NCBI RefSeq assembly: GCF_000829035.1
Contig: NZ_AP012541.1
Span: 1,612,001 to 1,676,000 of the forward strand
DNA length: 64,000 nucleotides
DNA from: Lacticaseibacillus paracasei subsp. paracasei
GTDB taxonomy: Bacteria > Bacillota > Bacilli > Lactobacillales > Lactobacillaceae
Direction of reading: 5' to 3'
Shown: in pieces, positions 29,734-38,576 of the stretch
How the letters are laid out: the number at the start of each line of letters is the position of its first letter
How positions within the stretch are numbered: position 1 is the stretch's first letter
The notes under the pieces: model-generated
Seen by the model: the letters and a program-made list of their open reading frames with translations, nothing else
Databases searched by the model: none
Told to the model about the DNA's origin: nothing
Position numbers and translations under genes: made by a program

Positions 29734-29799
29734 GTGTGAACCTCTTTCGTTAAGTATTACTGAACATTTTGCACTTTTTCGAGGCTGATTTCAACTGCA

Positions 29800-30486
29800 T
29801 CACCGGTGAAATGGTGAAAAGTGCGCCCGTTTGAGGGCAATCTGAGCATCACGGCGCCCCAAAGCAATCATATTAGCGATGGCTTCAGGCCGAAAATTAA
29901 ACAGTCCAGGCAGCCGCTCACTGGGTTTAAGATAGAGATCGCCATGATCAGAGCCAATGCGGCCAATTCCTTCGCCGCTAATCGCGATGACATAATCAGC
30001 ACCAATTTGCCGCGCAATGTCAACAGGCAAGTCATTAACAACCCCGCCATCAACATAACTCACCCCGGCCCGCTCAACTGGCGAAAAAACGCCTGGCATG
30101 GCGCTTGAAGCAAGCAACCACTCCCGCGCCTCAGGTGCAGTCAACACATCCAGTCGGGTCACATGTGCTTGAAAATCCGGGACACTGGTTGTCACTGCTA
30201 ACACCGCCCGCGAATCGAGTTTGGGGGCTTGCAGCATTCGATCTAATACTGGCACAAAATGACGCCGCAAAAAGATCGGTCCATTCACTTTTGCTTCGGA
30301 AAAATGCTGCCACCATTGTGGTACTTGCTCGGGCAGCATACGGGCGGTTCCGGCAGCATTGATGGCGCCAATTGACGACCCAATCACAAATGTCGGACGT
30401 AATCGCGGCCCCAATACGGCCCACACACCGGCTTGGTATGCGCCGTGGGCAGCACCGCCGCCAAAAACAACTGCTATTGTTGCCAT
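29800..30486 (-). CDS. Patatin-like phospholipase family protein
   Basis: A protein of 228 residues. The three patatin signatures are present: the oxyanion glycine loop FGGGAAHGAYQAG at residues 8-20, the nucleophile elbow GSSIG with Ser38, and the DGG motif (SYVDGGVVNDLP). This supports a Ser-Asp acyl hydrolase acting on lipids; the substrate cannot be told. The frame extends 30 codons further, but GGGGGGAA before the ATG at 30486 sets the start. It has no signal peptide. It lies 66 bases upstream of gmk and could be cotranscribed. Confidence 0.88.
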   Translation of the reverse strand: MATIAVVFGGGAAHGAYQAGVWAVLGPRLRPTFVIGSSIGAINAAGTARMLPEQVPQWWQHFSEAKVNGPIFLRRHFVPVLDRMLQAPKLDSRAVLAVTTSVPDFQAHVTRLDVLTAPEAREWLLASSAMPGVFSPVERAGVSYVDGGVVNDLPVDIARQIGADYVIAISGEGIGRIGSDHGDLYLKPSERLPGLFNFRPEAIANMIALGRRDAQIALKRAHFSPFHR

Positions 30487-30533
30487 CGCTTGTTCCCCCC
30501 AAACGGCGTGATCCACTGATTTAAAAAAACTAG

Positions 30534-30562
30534 TTGCAACTTTGAACGCTTGTTCGTATAAT
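30534..30562 (+). promoter_or_regulatory. Promoter of the 100-residue plus-strand gene
   Basis: TTGCAA (30534-30539) and TATAAT (30557-30562) are separated by exactly 17 bases, a near-consensus housekeeping promoter. It lies 33 bases upstream of the start codon. Confidence 0.85.
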
Positions 30563-30594
30563 GAAATTACAAACAAATGTTCGGAGGCTTGATC

Positions 30595-30897
30595 ATGGAA
30601 AACAAATCATCTGCACTGCAAACCGTTACCCGTCATCTCGTCGCATCTTATCGTGAATTCTTCGATTTGGCGGCACCAAATGCAAAAATGCCTTCCCATC
30701 AGCTTGATCTTTTCCTTGATCAGGCCATGCATCGCCAGTATCAAGTGGCGCTGTTCTTTGATCAAGATCGGCCGCCATTTATCGGTCGCATTACTCGGCC
30801 ATTGGGTGAGAAACGGTATCTGGTCAAAGCATACCATAGTAACGTCTATCGGATCATCACCGAAGCGGAGGTATCCTACATTAAACGATTTAAATGA
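30595..30897 (+). CDS. Conserved-looking hypothetical protein, 100 residues
   Basis: I do not recognise this protein. It starts MENKSSALQTVTRHLVASYR, has no signal peptide or membrane segment, and ends YRIITEAEVSYIKRFK. The middle (QYQVALFFDQDRPPFIGRIT) alternates hydrophobic residues like a small beta fold. An upstream in-frame ATG overlaps the ribosome-binding site CGGAGG, so the start is at 30595. A strong promoter and a downstream terminator at 31068 mark it as a real single-gene transcript, opposite to the genes on either side. Confidence 0.75.
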   Translation: MENKSSALQTVTRHLVASYREFFDLAAPNAKMPSHQLDLFLDQAMHRQYQVALFFDQDRPPFIGRITRPLGEKRYLVKAYHSNVYRIITEAEVSYIKRFK

Positions 30898-30936
30898 TCG
30901 GTGTTGGCCGGTTGCGCAGTGTCGCGCGCTACCATC

Positions 30937-30998
30937 ATGCCATTCATCGCAGGCTGCTGATCATCGAATCCGAATTTTTGGGCTTGCATGAATGGCAT
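30937..30998. repeat. Inverted repeat downstream of the 100-residue gene
   Basis: ATGCCATTCAT (30937-30947) and its exact complement ATGAATGGCAT (30988-30998) are 40 bases apart. They lie between the gene stop and its terminator. The rest of the 304 bases from 30898 to 31201 shows no gene. Confidence 0.5.
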
Positions 30999-31067
30999 TT
31001 AATTCAGATGGGATTCATCACCACCAACTAAAACGACACTAGGGTTTCTTTCTAGCTGCTATATAAA

Positions 31068-31107
31068 GACGCCTGATTTTCCTAAATATGGAAAATCAGG
31101 CGTCTTT
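31068..31107. terminator. Bidirectional terminator between the 100-residue gene and recN
   Basis: A perfect 15-bp stem (GACGCCTGATTTTCC with GGAAAATCAGGCGTC) has a seven-base loop, AAA before and TTT after. It can serve the plus-strand gene and recN, which converge here. Confidence 0.85.
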
Positions 31108-31201
31108 CGTTTGGCATAGATCACTTATTGGAAACTAAAACTGATACCGGCAAAGCAAAGAAATCATTGACCAGATGTACTGTCGTAGACAATTCAGTCA
31201 C

Positions 31202-32902
31202 TTAACTCATGCGTCCATGTTTGAATTCGTCTGCCATTTTCAACAATTCTTCCGCATGTTCAACTGTCAGCTTAGTGATTTTCTCCCCAGCTAGCATTCG
31301 CGCAATCTCATCAACGCGGGCCTGATCGGTTAATTTCAGAACTTGCGTCGTAGTGCGGCCATTATGAACCGCCTTACTGATGACATATTCATGATCAGCC
31401 ATCGCCGCCACCTGAGGCAAATGGGTGATGCACAACACCTGCGAAGACTTAGCAATCAAGCTAATCTTATTGGCAATCGCCTGCGCAACTCGACCGGAAA
31501 CGCCGGTATCGACCTCATCAAAAATGATAGCCGTCACACCTTCTGTTTTCGCAAAAATCGTCTTCATCGCTAACATCAACCGCGACAATTCACCGCCAGA
31601 GGCAATTTTAGCTAACGGTTTAGCTGACTCACCAGGATTTGTTTGAATATAAAATTCAACCTCATCCAGTCCATCAGCCCGAAAATCCTTTGCCTTAGCA
31701 AAATGCACCGAAAAAACTGTTTTTTCCATATACAATGATGCTAACTGCTCGTGAATCGCTTTCGTCAATTGCTTAGCGGCGGCATGGCGGCGTTTTGACA
31801 AAGCCGTTCCCAGCTTCTGCAACTGATTCTGGGATGCCTTCAATGTCGTATCAAGATCTTCAACCGAAGTTTCTGCTTGTTCCATTTGGTTCAATTCAGT
31901 CGCGGCCCGCTTGCCATAGGCGATCACTTCATCAAGCGATTCCCCATATTTGCGCTTTAACTGATTAAATAGATCAAGCCGCTTTTCGACTTCATCCAGC
32001 CGACCTTCGTCAAATTCCTGATCATCCAATTCCTTCGACAAGTCATTTTGGACATCTTGCAAGCTGTAATAGGCGCTTTGCAAATTGTCAGCAATGGCAG
32101 CAAAATTCGTATCAAGATCAGCAATACTTTGCATACTCGACATGGCCTGACCGATTTGATCAAGCGCATTCACTTCTTCATCACTCAATAAAGCATAGCT
32201 CTCCTGCAATGCTGAATTAATCTTTTGAAAATTGGCAAGCCTTTCACGTTCTGCAGTAAGATCCGTATCTTCATGCGGCTGCAGATTGGCACTTTGAATC
32301 TCACCCACCTGAAATTTCAACATATCCAAGCGTTGTGCCCATTCTTGCTCATTTGCCTGTTTTTGCTTCACGGCACGCAAGGTCCGTTGATAATCGTGAT
32401 AAACATCAGCGTATTGTTGCCGCAATTTCAGCAAGTCATCGCCGGCAAACGAATCCAATAACCCTAGATGCGTTTCTGGATGCATGAGCTGTTGGTGTTC
32501 ATTTTGCCCGTGAATATCAACCAGCGTTTCGCCGATCGCCTTCAAGGTCGTTGTATTGACCAGATGCCCGTTCACACGACAAACATTACGGCCAGTGCGA
32601 AAAATCTCGCGCTGCAACAGTACGGTGTCATTTTGATCTGGATCCATGACCCCATATGCTTGCAGCTTAGCCTCTGTTGCCGGATTTTCTTGCGCATCAA
32701 AGAGACCTTCTAAACTGGCCTTAGTGGTGCCGGTACGAATAAAATCGACTGAGCCGCGGCCACCTGCCAACAAGCCAACTGCATCGATAATGATCGACTT
32801 ACCGGCACCTGTTTCCCCTGTCAAAGCGGTCATACCGGGCTGAAAACTCAGCGCCAGATGATCAATGATGGCGAAATCATGAATCGCTAACTCTTGTAAC
32901 AT
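31202..32902 (-). CDS. recN: DNA repair ATPase RecN
   Basis: An SMC-like protein of 566 residues acting early in double-strand break repair. Walker A GETGAGKSIIID is near residue 30, a long coiled-coil region spans the middle, and the C-terminal head has the signature ASGGELSRLMLA and Walker B IIFDEVDTGVSG. The ATG at 32902 begins MLQELAIHDFAIIDHL, the family start. It is four bases from the argR stop and shares its transcript. Confidence 0.96.
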   Translation of the reverse strand: MLQELAIHDFAIIDHLALSFQPGMTALTGETGAGKSIIIDAVGLLAGGRGSVDFIRTGTTKASLEGLFDAQENPATEAKLQAYGVMDPDQNDTVLLQREIFRTGRNVCRVNGHLVNTTTLKAIGETLVDIHGQNEHQQLMHPETHLGLLDSFAGDDLLKLRQQYADVYHDYQRTLRAVKQKQANEQEWAQRLDMLKFQVGEIQSANLQPHEDTDLTAERERLANFQKINSALQESYALLSDEEVNALDQIGQAMSSMQSIADLDTNFAAIADNLQSAYYSLQDVQNDLSKELDDQEFDEGRLDEVEKRLDLFNQLKRKYGESLDEVIAYGKRAATELNQMEQAETSVEDLDTTLKASQNQLQKLGTALSKRRHAAAKQLTKAIHEQLASLYMEKTVFSVHFAKAKDFRADGLDEVEFYIQTNPGESAKPLAKIASGGELSRLMLAMKTIFAKTEGVTAIIFDEVDTGVSGRVAQAIANKISLIAKSSQVLCITHLPQVAAMADHEYVISKAVHNGRTTTQVLKLTDQARVDEIARMLAGEKITKLTVEHAEELLKMADEFKHGRMS

Positions 32903-32906
32903 CGCT

Positions 32907-33359
32907 TCACCCCACCATTGCTTCAAGTTCAGCCAACACTGCCGTTGCATATTTTGCAGACCGGCAGATGATCAAAATAGACGCATCCCCGCTGATGGTC
33001 GCAAAAATACGCTGATCATCCAGTTGTTCAATTAAAGTCTCAACTGCTGCCGCTGTCCCAGGCAATAAGGCCAAATGAATAAAATTATCCATGGCCTCAC
33101 CCCACTTCATCGCGGTGATGAGCGTTCGCCGCAATTTATCAGTGGCTGGCAATTGTTTTTCTGCCGGCATACTGTAACGATAATGGCCTTCACCAGCAGG
33201 CACTTTGATCAACTGCATGTCCTTAATATCACGCGAAATGGTTGCTTGCGTGACCGGAATATGCAGCTCATTCAATCGCGCAACCAAGTCTTCCTGACGT
33301 TCGATTGGTTCATCTTGAATCAATCGTTGAATGGTTGCCTGTCGTTCGCGCTTGCGCAT
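32907..33359 (-). CDS. argR: Arginine repressor ArgR/AhrC
   Basis: A protein of 150 residues. It is a hexameric arginine-responsive repressor. The N-terminal winged helix has the recognition segment TQATISRDIKDMQLIK; the C-terminal arginine-binding domain has GTAAAVETLIEQL and TISGDASILIIC. It lies in the tlyA-argR-recN order typical of Bacillota. An ARG box next to its promoter suggests self-regulation. Confidence 0.95.
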   Translation of the reverse strand: MRKRERQATIQRLIQDEPIERQEDLVARLNELHIPVTQATISRDIKDMQLIKVPAGEGHYRYSMPAEKQLPATDKLRRTLITAMKWGEAMDNFIHLALLPGTAAAVETLIEQLDDQRIFATISGDASILIICRSAKYATAVLAELEAMVG

Positions 33360-33423
33360 GTGCTCACCTCTGTCATAGATGGCTTTGTTCGATCAAAACT
33401 AGTCAAACAAAAGCTTTACCAAT

Positions 33424-33453
33424 AGCATAGCGCACGAACTAGACAGATACCAA
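33424..33453 (-). promoter_or_regulatory. Probable promoter of argR-recN
   Basis: TTGGTA (33448-33453) and TATGCT (33424-33429) are 18 bases apart, 65 bases upstream of the argR start. Confidence 0.55.
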
Positions 33454-33456
33454 GTT

Positions 33457-33474
33457 TTTGCATAAATATTCATT
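33457..33474 (-). promoter_or_regulatory. ARG box upstream of argR
   Basis: On the minus strand AATGAATATTTATGCAAA closely fits the ArgR/AhrC operator half-site pattern (CATGAATAAAAATTCAAG in Bacillus). It sits three bases upstream of the -35 box and overlaps the tlyA stop codon. Only one good box was found. Confidence 0.6.
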
Positions 33475-34303
33475 ATGGCCGATGTAAATCACCATAAGCG
33501 GCAGTCAAAGTTTCTTCAATATCGACATCAGGCGCCATTTTTCCAGGCGTTTGCGCACTATTTTGCAGATGAATTAAAAATTCAATATTACCTTCGCCGC
33601 CTTTGATCGGACTGTAATCCAATCCCAAGACATCGTATCCAGCCTCAAGTGCGAAATCAACGATCATTTTCAGCACGTCTCGGTGGACCTGCGGATCGCG
33701 AACAATCCCGTGTTTGCCAACATTAGCAGGCCCCGCCTCAAATTGCGGCTTAATGAGGGCAACCGCATGACCACCGGGAATCAGAATTGCTTTTAACGGC
33801 GGCAAAATAAGCTTTAATGAAATAAAGCTGACATCCGTCATGGCAAACTCAACTGGACCATCAGTGAAGTCTTCCGGCTTACTATACCGAAAGTTAACCC
33901 GCTCCATTACTTTGACCCGAGGATCTTCACGCAGTTTCCACGCCAATTGATTATAGCCAACGTCTAATGCATAACTCATCTTGGCGCCGTTTTGTAAGGC
34001 AACGTCTGTGAAGCCGCCGGTCGAGGCCCCGATATCCAAAACGGTTTTGTCCTTCAAGTCAATATTGAAGACTTTCAAGGCTTTCGCTAACTTCAACCCA
34101 CCGCGACTGACATAAGGCATTTTTTTGCCTTTCACATGCAAAATAGCATCGCCAGCAATTTTTACGCCTGGTTTGTCGAGTCGCTGATTGTTCTGATCAT
34201 AGACTTCACCAGCCATCACTGATCGCTTTGCTTGCTCACGAGATTCAAATAAACCTTGTTCAACTAGCAAAACATCAACGCGTTCTTTTTTGATTTTTGT
34301 CAT
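33473..34303 (-). CDS. tlyA: TlyA family 16S/23S rRNA 2'-O-methyltransferase
   Basis: A protein of 276 residues. The N-terminal S4 RNA-binding domain (RVDVLLVEQGLFESREQAKR) is followed by an FtsJ-like methyltransferase domain with the SAM motif LDIGASTGGFTDVAL and the catalytic KDKE-type residues (Lys in KMSYALD, Asp in TDVSFIS, Lys in IKPQFE). In Bacillus the orthologue is YqxC. It overlaps ispA by four bases. Confidence 0.9.
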   Translation of the reverse strand: MTKIKKERVDVLLVEQGLFESREQAKRSVMAGEVYDQNNQRLDKPGVKIAGDAILHVKGKKMPYVSRGGLKLAKALKVFNIDLKDKTVLDIGASTGGFTDVALQNGAKMSYALDVGYNQLAWKLREDPRVKVMERVNFRYSKPEDFTDGPVEFAMTDVSFISLKLILPPLKAILIPGGHAVALIKPQFEAGPANVGKHGIVRDPQVHRDVLKMIVDFALEAGYDVLGLDYSPIKGGEGNIEFLIHLQNSAQTPGKMAPDVDIEETLTAAYGDLHRP

Positions 34304-35151
34304 GCTTTCAACACCGCCAAAATCTCAGCCAATGGCGCCGCGTCAACTGTCAATTCGTTTAACGCCGTCTCTGCTTTTGCAATTTCTACCTGCAAAGCTT
34401 GGATAGCACCGTCCAACCCCAATAACTCGGGAAAAGTGTTCTTATGCTCAATGACATCTTTGTCAGCCGTTTTTCCGAGTTCAGCCGTTGTTTTGGTCAC
34501 ATCGTTAATATCATCTTTAATTTGAAATCCTAAGCCAAAAGCGGCCGAAAAATCAGCCAGTGCTGTTTGGTCAGTCTCCGGAATGGTCACAAACAGCCCG
34601 CCCATCGCGATTGCGGCTTGGATCAAGGCCCCAGTCTTAGCTTCATGCATGCGTTTCAAAGTTTCGAGATGGTACTGCTCGTTTTCACCGTCCATATCGA
34701 GCACTTGGCCACCAACCATACCGTTGCTGCCAGCGGCTTCGGCCAGAATCTGCACACATGCGGCGCCTTTTTCAGGATACTCGCGGCTCAAGATGGCAAA
34801 CGCATCGGTCAATAAGGCGTCCCCAGCCAAAATCGCTAAGGCTTCGCCAAACTGCTTATGATTGGTCGGCTTCCCGCGGCGCAGATCATCGTCGTCCATT
34901 GCCGGCAGATCATCGTGAATCAATGAATAAGTATGCACATATTCCAAAGCAGCAGCAGCCGGCAATGCATCAGCAATCACACCGTCATACATCGCCACGA
35001 CACTCAACAACAACAATGGTCGCAGGCGCTTGCCACCTGCCTCCACGGAATAAACCATTGCCGCTCGCAAATGCGGGTTAGCAACAGCAGCTAATTGCTC
35101 GTCCAACGTCTGTTCAACGGCTGTGCGCCATCCTGCTAACATAGGGCTCAT
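34300..35151 (-). CDS. ispA: Farnesyl/geranyl diphosphate synthase, polyprenyl synthetase family
   Basis: A protein of 283 residues. It makes the C15 precursor for undecaprenyl and other isoprenoids. The first Asp-rich motif is in LIHDDLPAMDDDDLRRGKPTNH, and the second is FQIKDDINDV. The start overlaps the xseB stop (ATGA). The xseA-xseB-ispA order is conserved in Bacillota. Confidence 0.94.
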   Translation of the reverse strand: MSPMLAGWRTAVEQTLDEQLAAVANPHLRAAMVYSVEAGGKRLRPLLLLSVVAMYDGVIADALPAAAALEYVHTYSLIHDDLPAMDDDDLRRGKPTNHKQFGEALAILAGDALLTDAFAILSREYPEKGAACVQILAEAAGSNGMVGGQVLDMDGENEQYHLETLKRMHEAKTGALIQAAIAMGGLFVTIPETDQTALADFSAAFGLGFQIKDDINDVTKTTAELGKTADKDVIEHKNTFPELLGLDGAIQALQVEIAKAETALNELTVDAAPLAEILAVLKA

Positions 35152-35375
35152 TGCTGATCATCCTTTGGCGAAAATGGTTGCGTCGTCCCATCGTCACTGA
35201 CCATTTCGGTAACGGTTTTTTCTGCAGTTTTTAATGTTTTCTCAAGGTCCTGACTCAATTTAACACCGGCTTTAAATTGATCTAATGCCTTTTCCAGCGG
35301 TACATCGCCCTGCTCAAGCTGATTCACGATGTTTTCCAATTGTGCAAGTTTCTCTTCAAAAGTAGGTTCAGCCAT
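35148..35375 (-). CDS. xseB: Exodeoxyribonuclease VII small subunit
   Basis: An acidic helical protein of 75 residues; several of these bind one XseA. The core FEEKLAQLENIVNQLEQGDVPLE is the family signature. An ATG 14 codons upstream is possible, but AAAGGAG precedes the ATG at 35375. It overlaps xseA by eight bases. Confidence 0.94.
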   Translation of the reverse strand: MAEPTFEEKLAQLENIVNQLEQGDVPLEKALDQFKAGVKLSQDLEKTLKTAEKTVTEMVSDDGTTQPFSPKDDQQ

Positions 35376-36717
35376 GTGTTTTCTCCTTTGTGGTGACGTG
35401 TGCGCCGACTTGTCCATCAGCCACGTGAATATGAATATCTTGATCTAGCTCGTAGTCACTTAGACTTTTCAGCATCTGACCTTGTTTATCGGTCACGTAA
35501 GCAAATCCGCGGCCCAAGATTTTTAACGGACTTAGGTGATCAAGGCCACTCACGGCACTAGCAAATGCCTGACGCTTAGTTTTCACCAAACCGCGCATCG
35601 CTTGATCCAAGCGATGACGATCCCCAGTCACTTGCCGCTGCAAATTGACCAATCGGATAAACAGTTGCCGGCCATCCAATTGGGAAGTTGCCATTGCCAA
35701 ACGATGATCAGCATCGCGCAGGCGATTATGCATACTCTGTTGTAGCCGTTGTTGAAATTGATCGACTCGCTGAACGTATTGATCATAAAGTCGATCCGGT
35801 TGCGTCAACACAACACTTTGTGCAGAACGCTGCACTCGAATCGCGGCATTTTTGAGCCGATTATGCATGGCATTGACCAGTCGCACCCGATCTTCAGAAA
35901 TTCGATTAAGCGCATCAATCAATGTCACGGGCGTTACAATTTCCGCCGCAGCAGTTGGCGTTGCCGCCCGTCGATCGGCAATAAAATCGGTAATGGTTGT
36001 ATCGGTTTCATGCCCCACTGAGCTGACAACCGGCATCGGCATGTCGACCAATGCGCGCGCAACTTTTTCCTCGTTAAAAGGCCAAAGATCTTCAATTGAA
36101 CCACCACCGCGGCCAATGATCACAGCATCGAATCCACCTATTGTTTTAATCTGGTTTAATCGTTTCACCAGTGAATCGGCGGCTTGATCGCCTTGGACAA
36201 CTGCCGGGAACAGCGTTAATTGCAAAATCGGATAGCGGCGTGCGACCGTCGTCATGATATCTTGAATGACGGCACCACTTGGGCTGGTCACAACTGCCAC
36301 CCGTTTGGGAAAGAGTGGCAGTGGTCGTTGGTTGCGGTCAAATAGCCCTTCAGCCGCCAACTTTTTCTTCAGTTGCTCAAAAGCTTGATAAAGCGCACCC
36401 ACACCATCTGGTTCGAGATGTTCGACAATTAAACGATATTCGCCGCTGGGTTCATATAAACTGACTCGCCCAACAACTAGGACTTTCATACCTTCCTCAA
36501 GGTCAAATTGAACCTTGCTGAAGGCATTACGAAACATCAGCGCACCGATTTTAGCGTGATCGTCTTTGAGTGAGAAATACTGATTACCTACACGTTTGCG
36601 ATAATTGGAAATTTCACCCGTCAGATAGACTTTGGCAAGGTAAGGGTCCGCATCAAATTTGCGTTTGAGATATTGAGTGAGTGCCGTGACGCTTAAATAT
36701 TGACTGGCATCAACCAT
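35368..36717 (-). CDS. xseA: Exodeoxyribonuclease VII large subunit
   Basis: A protein of 449 residues. An N-terminal OB-fold (YLTGEISNYRKRVGNQYFSLKD) precedes the catalytic region with GRGGGSIEDLWPFNEE and VGHETDTTITDFIADRRAATPT, followed by a long helical domain. The enzyme degrades single-stranded DNA from both ends. It overlaps folD by eight bases. Confidence 0.96.
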   Translation of the reverse strand: MVDASQYLSVTALTQYLKRKFDADPYLAKVYLTGEISNYRKRVGNQYFSLKDDHAKIGALMFRNAFSKVQFDLEEGMKVLVVGRVSLYEPSGEYRLIVEHLEPDGVGALYQAFEQLKKKLAAEGLFDRNQRPLPLFPKRVAVVTSPSGAVIQDIMTTVARRYPILQLTLFPAVVQGDQAADSLVKRLNQIKTIGGFDAVIIGRGGGSIEDLWPFNEEKVARALVDMPMPVVSSVGHETDTTITDFIADRRAATPTAAAEIVTPVTLIDALNRISEDRVRLVNAMHNRLKNAAIRVQRSAQSVVLTQPDRLYDQYVQRVDQFQQRLQQSMHNRLRDADHRLAMATSQLDGRQLFIRLVNLQRQVTGDRHRLDQAMRGLVKTKRQAFASAVSGLDHLSPLKILGRGFAYVTDKQGQMLKSLSDYELDQDIHIHVADGQVGAHVTTKEKTHG

Positions 36718-37570
36718 TTGCTCGCCTCTTAGCCAAGGTCACTGTCTGGGCCATGAGCGAAGCAATTGTCATTGGCCCCACACCACCTGGTACTGGCGTG
36801 ATGGCGCTGGCAATCGGCGCCACCGCGGCTTCGTCAACATCCCCAAGTACCTTACCGTCAGCTCCACGCGAAATACCAACGTCAATGACCACTGCCCCTG
36901 GTTTCACCGCATCGGCACCAATAAAATGCGGCACCCCAACAGCAACCACCAAAATATCAGCTTCTTTTGCCAGCTGTTTAAGATCACGGGTTTTACTATG
37001 CGCAATTGTGACGGTGGCATCGTGATTGACCATTAAACCAGCCAGCGGCCGACCGACAATGTTTGAACGGCCAATGATCACAACCCGTTTGCCCGCAACA
37101 TCAATATCATAAGCATCCAACAACGCCATGATGCCATAAGGCGTGGACGCCACAACAGTTGGTTCATTGGCCCATAACCGCCCTACACTAACCGGACTAA
37201 ACCCGTCAACATCTTTATCAGGATCGATAGCATCAATCACCGCCTGTTCATCAAGTCCTGCTGGTAACGGCAACTGAACCAAAATAGCATCAATATCCGG
37301 ATCATGATTCAACTCGGCAACCTTCGCCAGCAAGTCCGCCTGCGTTGTCGCTTCAGGCATTCGAAACATTAAAGAACGAACGCCAATATCTTCTGCACGG
37401 CGCTGTTTATTACGTACATAAACCTCACTGGCCGGATTTGATCCCACCAAAACAACTGCCAATGTCGGCGTCACATCGTGTTGTGCCAATTGAGCAATGG
37501 TTTGCTTAAGGTCTGCCAGTATTTTCTTTGAAACTGCTCTGCCATCTAGTCGGGTTGCCAAGAGCTTCAC
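36710..37570 (-). CDS. folD: Methylenetetrahydrofolate dehydrogenase / cyclohydrolase FolD
   Basis: A protein of 286 residues. It interconverts one-carbon tetrahydrofolate forms. The substrate-site Tyr51 and catalytic Lys55 are in YVRNKQ; QLPLP and the Rossmann loop IIGRSNIVGRPL follow, and the C-terminal PGGVGPMT is diagnostic. It lies between nusB and xseA. Confidence 0.96.
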   Translation of the reverse strand: MKLLATRLDGRAVSKKILADLKQTIAQLAQHDVTPTLAVVLVGSNPASEVYVRNKQRRAEDIGVRSLMFRMPEATTQADLLAKVAELNHDPDIDAILVQLPLPAGLDEQAVIDAIDPDKDVDGFSPVSVGRLWANEPTVVASTPYGIMALLDAYDIDVAGKRVVIIGRSNIVGRPLAGLMVNHDATVTIAHSKTRDLKQLAKEADILVVAVGVPHFIGADAVKPGAVVIDVGISRGADGKVLGDVDEAAVAPIASAITPVPGGVGPMTIASLMAQTVTLAKRRANG

Positions 37571-37650
37571 TCCTCATTTTATCGGCGCTTGTTGCGCGCA
37601 ATCGTCACTTATCAATATGCGAACATAGTACGACCAAAGCAAGATAAATC

Positions 37651-37683
37651 AAAACCGGTCAAAGCAAATGCCTTTGACCGGTT
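37651..37683 (-). terminator. Terminator between nusB and folD
   Basis: On the minus strand AACCGGTCAAAG pairs with CTTTGACCGGTT across seven bases, followed by TTTGATTT. The T-run is short, so it may be partial. Confidence 0.7.
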
Positions 37684-37686
37684 GAC

Positions 37687-38094
37687 TTATGCTTGCGGCG
37701 TTGCTTGGATGAAGTTCGCCAAAATGCCATTCACAAACTTGGCTGATTGATCATCGCTGTAACGCTTTGCCAAATTGATGGCCTCATTAATCGCCGCAGC
37801 TTCCGGCATCGCTTCTTCATAACGAATTTCGTATAGACCTAATCGCAGGATGATTAAATCCGGCTTCGTCAAGCGACTGAGGGTCCAGCCTTTTTTTAAT
37901 TGCGGCGTCAAGGCAGCATCCAAATCAGCCTGTTTACTCAAAACACCCTCAACCAGCGTGGTTAAATAAGCCGGTACCTCGGTATCTTGAGGTAAAACTT
38001 CGGCATACACCGCATCTTTATCAGCTTCCGGATTGGTTGCCAAGGCAAACAGCGCCTGAAAAGCAGCCTCACGGATCGCATGTCGTGATTCCAT
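37687..38094 (-). CDS. nusB: Transcription antitermination protein NusB
   Basis: A protein of 135 residues, starting MESRHAIREAAFQALFAL and ending with FVNGILANFI, both typical of NusB. It works with NusE in the rRNA antitermination complex. The ATG lies one base beyond the stop of the upstream Asp23-like gene, so translation is probably coupled; the ribosome-binding site (AAGGATGA) is inside that gene. Confidence 0.95.
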   Translation of the reverse strand: MESRHAIREAAFQALFALATNPEADKDAVYAEVLPQDTEVPAYLTTLVEGVLSKQADLDAALTPQLKKGWTLSRLTKPDLIILRLGLYEIRYEEAMPEAAAINEAINLAKRYSDDQSAKFVNGILANFIQATPQA

Positions 38095-38095
38095 C

Positions 38096-38557
38096 TTATT
38101 CGTCATCCTTGCCGCTAGCGCTTTCTGCATCGTCAGTGTCGGTATCATCGTCGTTGAACAGATTATCAGGGTCAACTTTTTCAGCTTTTTCTGGAATGAT
38201 GCCAACAACGTGGACATTAACCTCGCTGAGCGTCAAATCTGTCATGAACAAAAGCTGTTCCCGTAACCGTTCCTGCATCGTCAGTGCCACTTTAGGAACC
38301 GAGACGCCATAGTCTAGATACACATAAACGTCAGCGGCAATCTGATCATCCGTCACCGTCACACTGACGCCTTTGCCATGATTAGCCCGGCCGAACCAGG
38401 CGTTAATTGAAGCACCCAGTGAGCCGCGCATTTGATACACACCATCTACTTGACTAGCCGCGATGCCCAAGATGACTTCCAAAACTTCAGGAACAATCTC
38501 AATAGTCCCCTGTGCATCGGTGCGATTCGCTAATATGATATTTGTTTCTTCAGCCAT
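38096..38557 (-). CDS. yqhY: Asp23/Gls24 family protein (YqhY-like)
   Basis: A protein of 153 residues. The Asp23 core runs from GTIEIVPEVLEVILGIAASQVDG to LTLSEVNVHVVGI, with a strongly acidic tail rich in Asp and Glu. The position before nusB-folD matches Bacillus yqhY, whose loss disturbs lipid synthesis there. It differs from the family member at 16139 by its GTIEI start and the acidic tail. The start has AGGAGG upstream. Confidence 0.9.
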   Translation of the reverse strand: MAEETNIILANRTDAQGTIEIVPEVLEVILGIAASQVDGVYQMRGSLGASINAWFGRANHGKGVSVTVTDDQIAADVYVYLDYGVSVPKVALTMQERLREQLLFMTDLTLSEVNVHVVGIIPEKAEKVDPDNLFNDDDTDTDDAESASGKDDE

Positions 38558-38576
38558 CGTGAGAACCTCCTAAGCC

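Noticed and set aside
35852-36187. A plus-strand open frame of 111 codons opposite xseA
   Set aside because: It is the complement of a well-conserved xseA region; low complexity in Ser/Ala is typical of a shadow frame.
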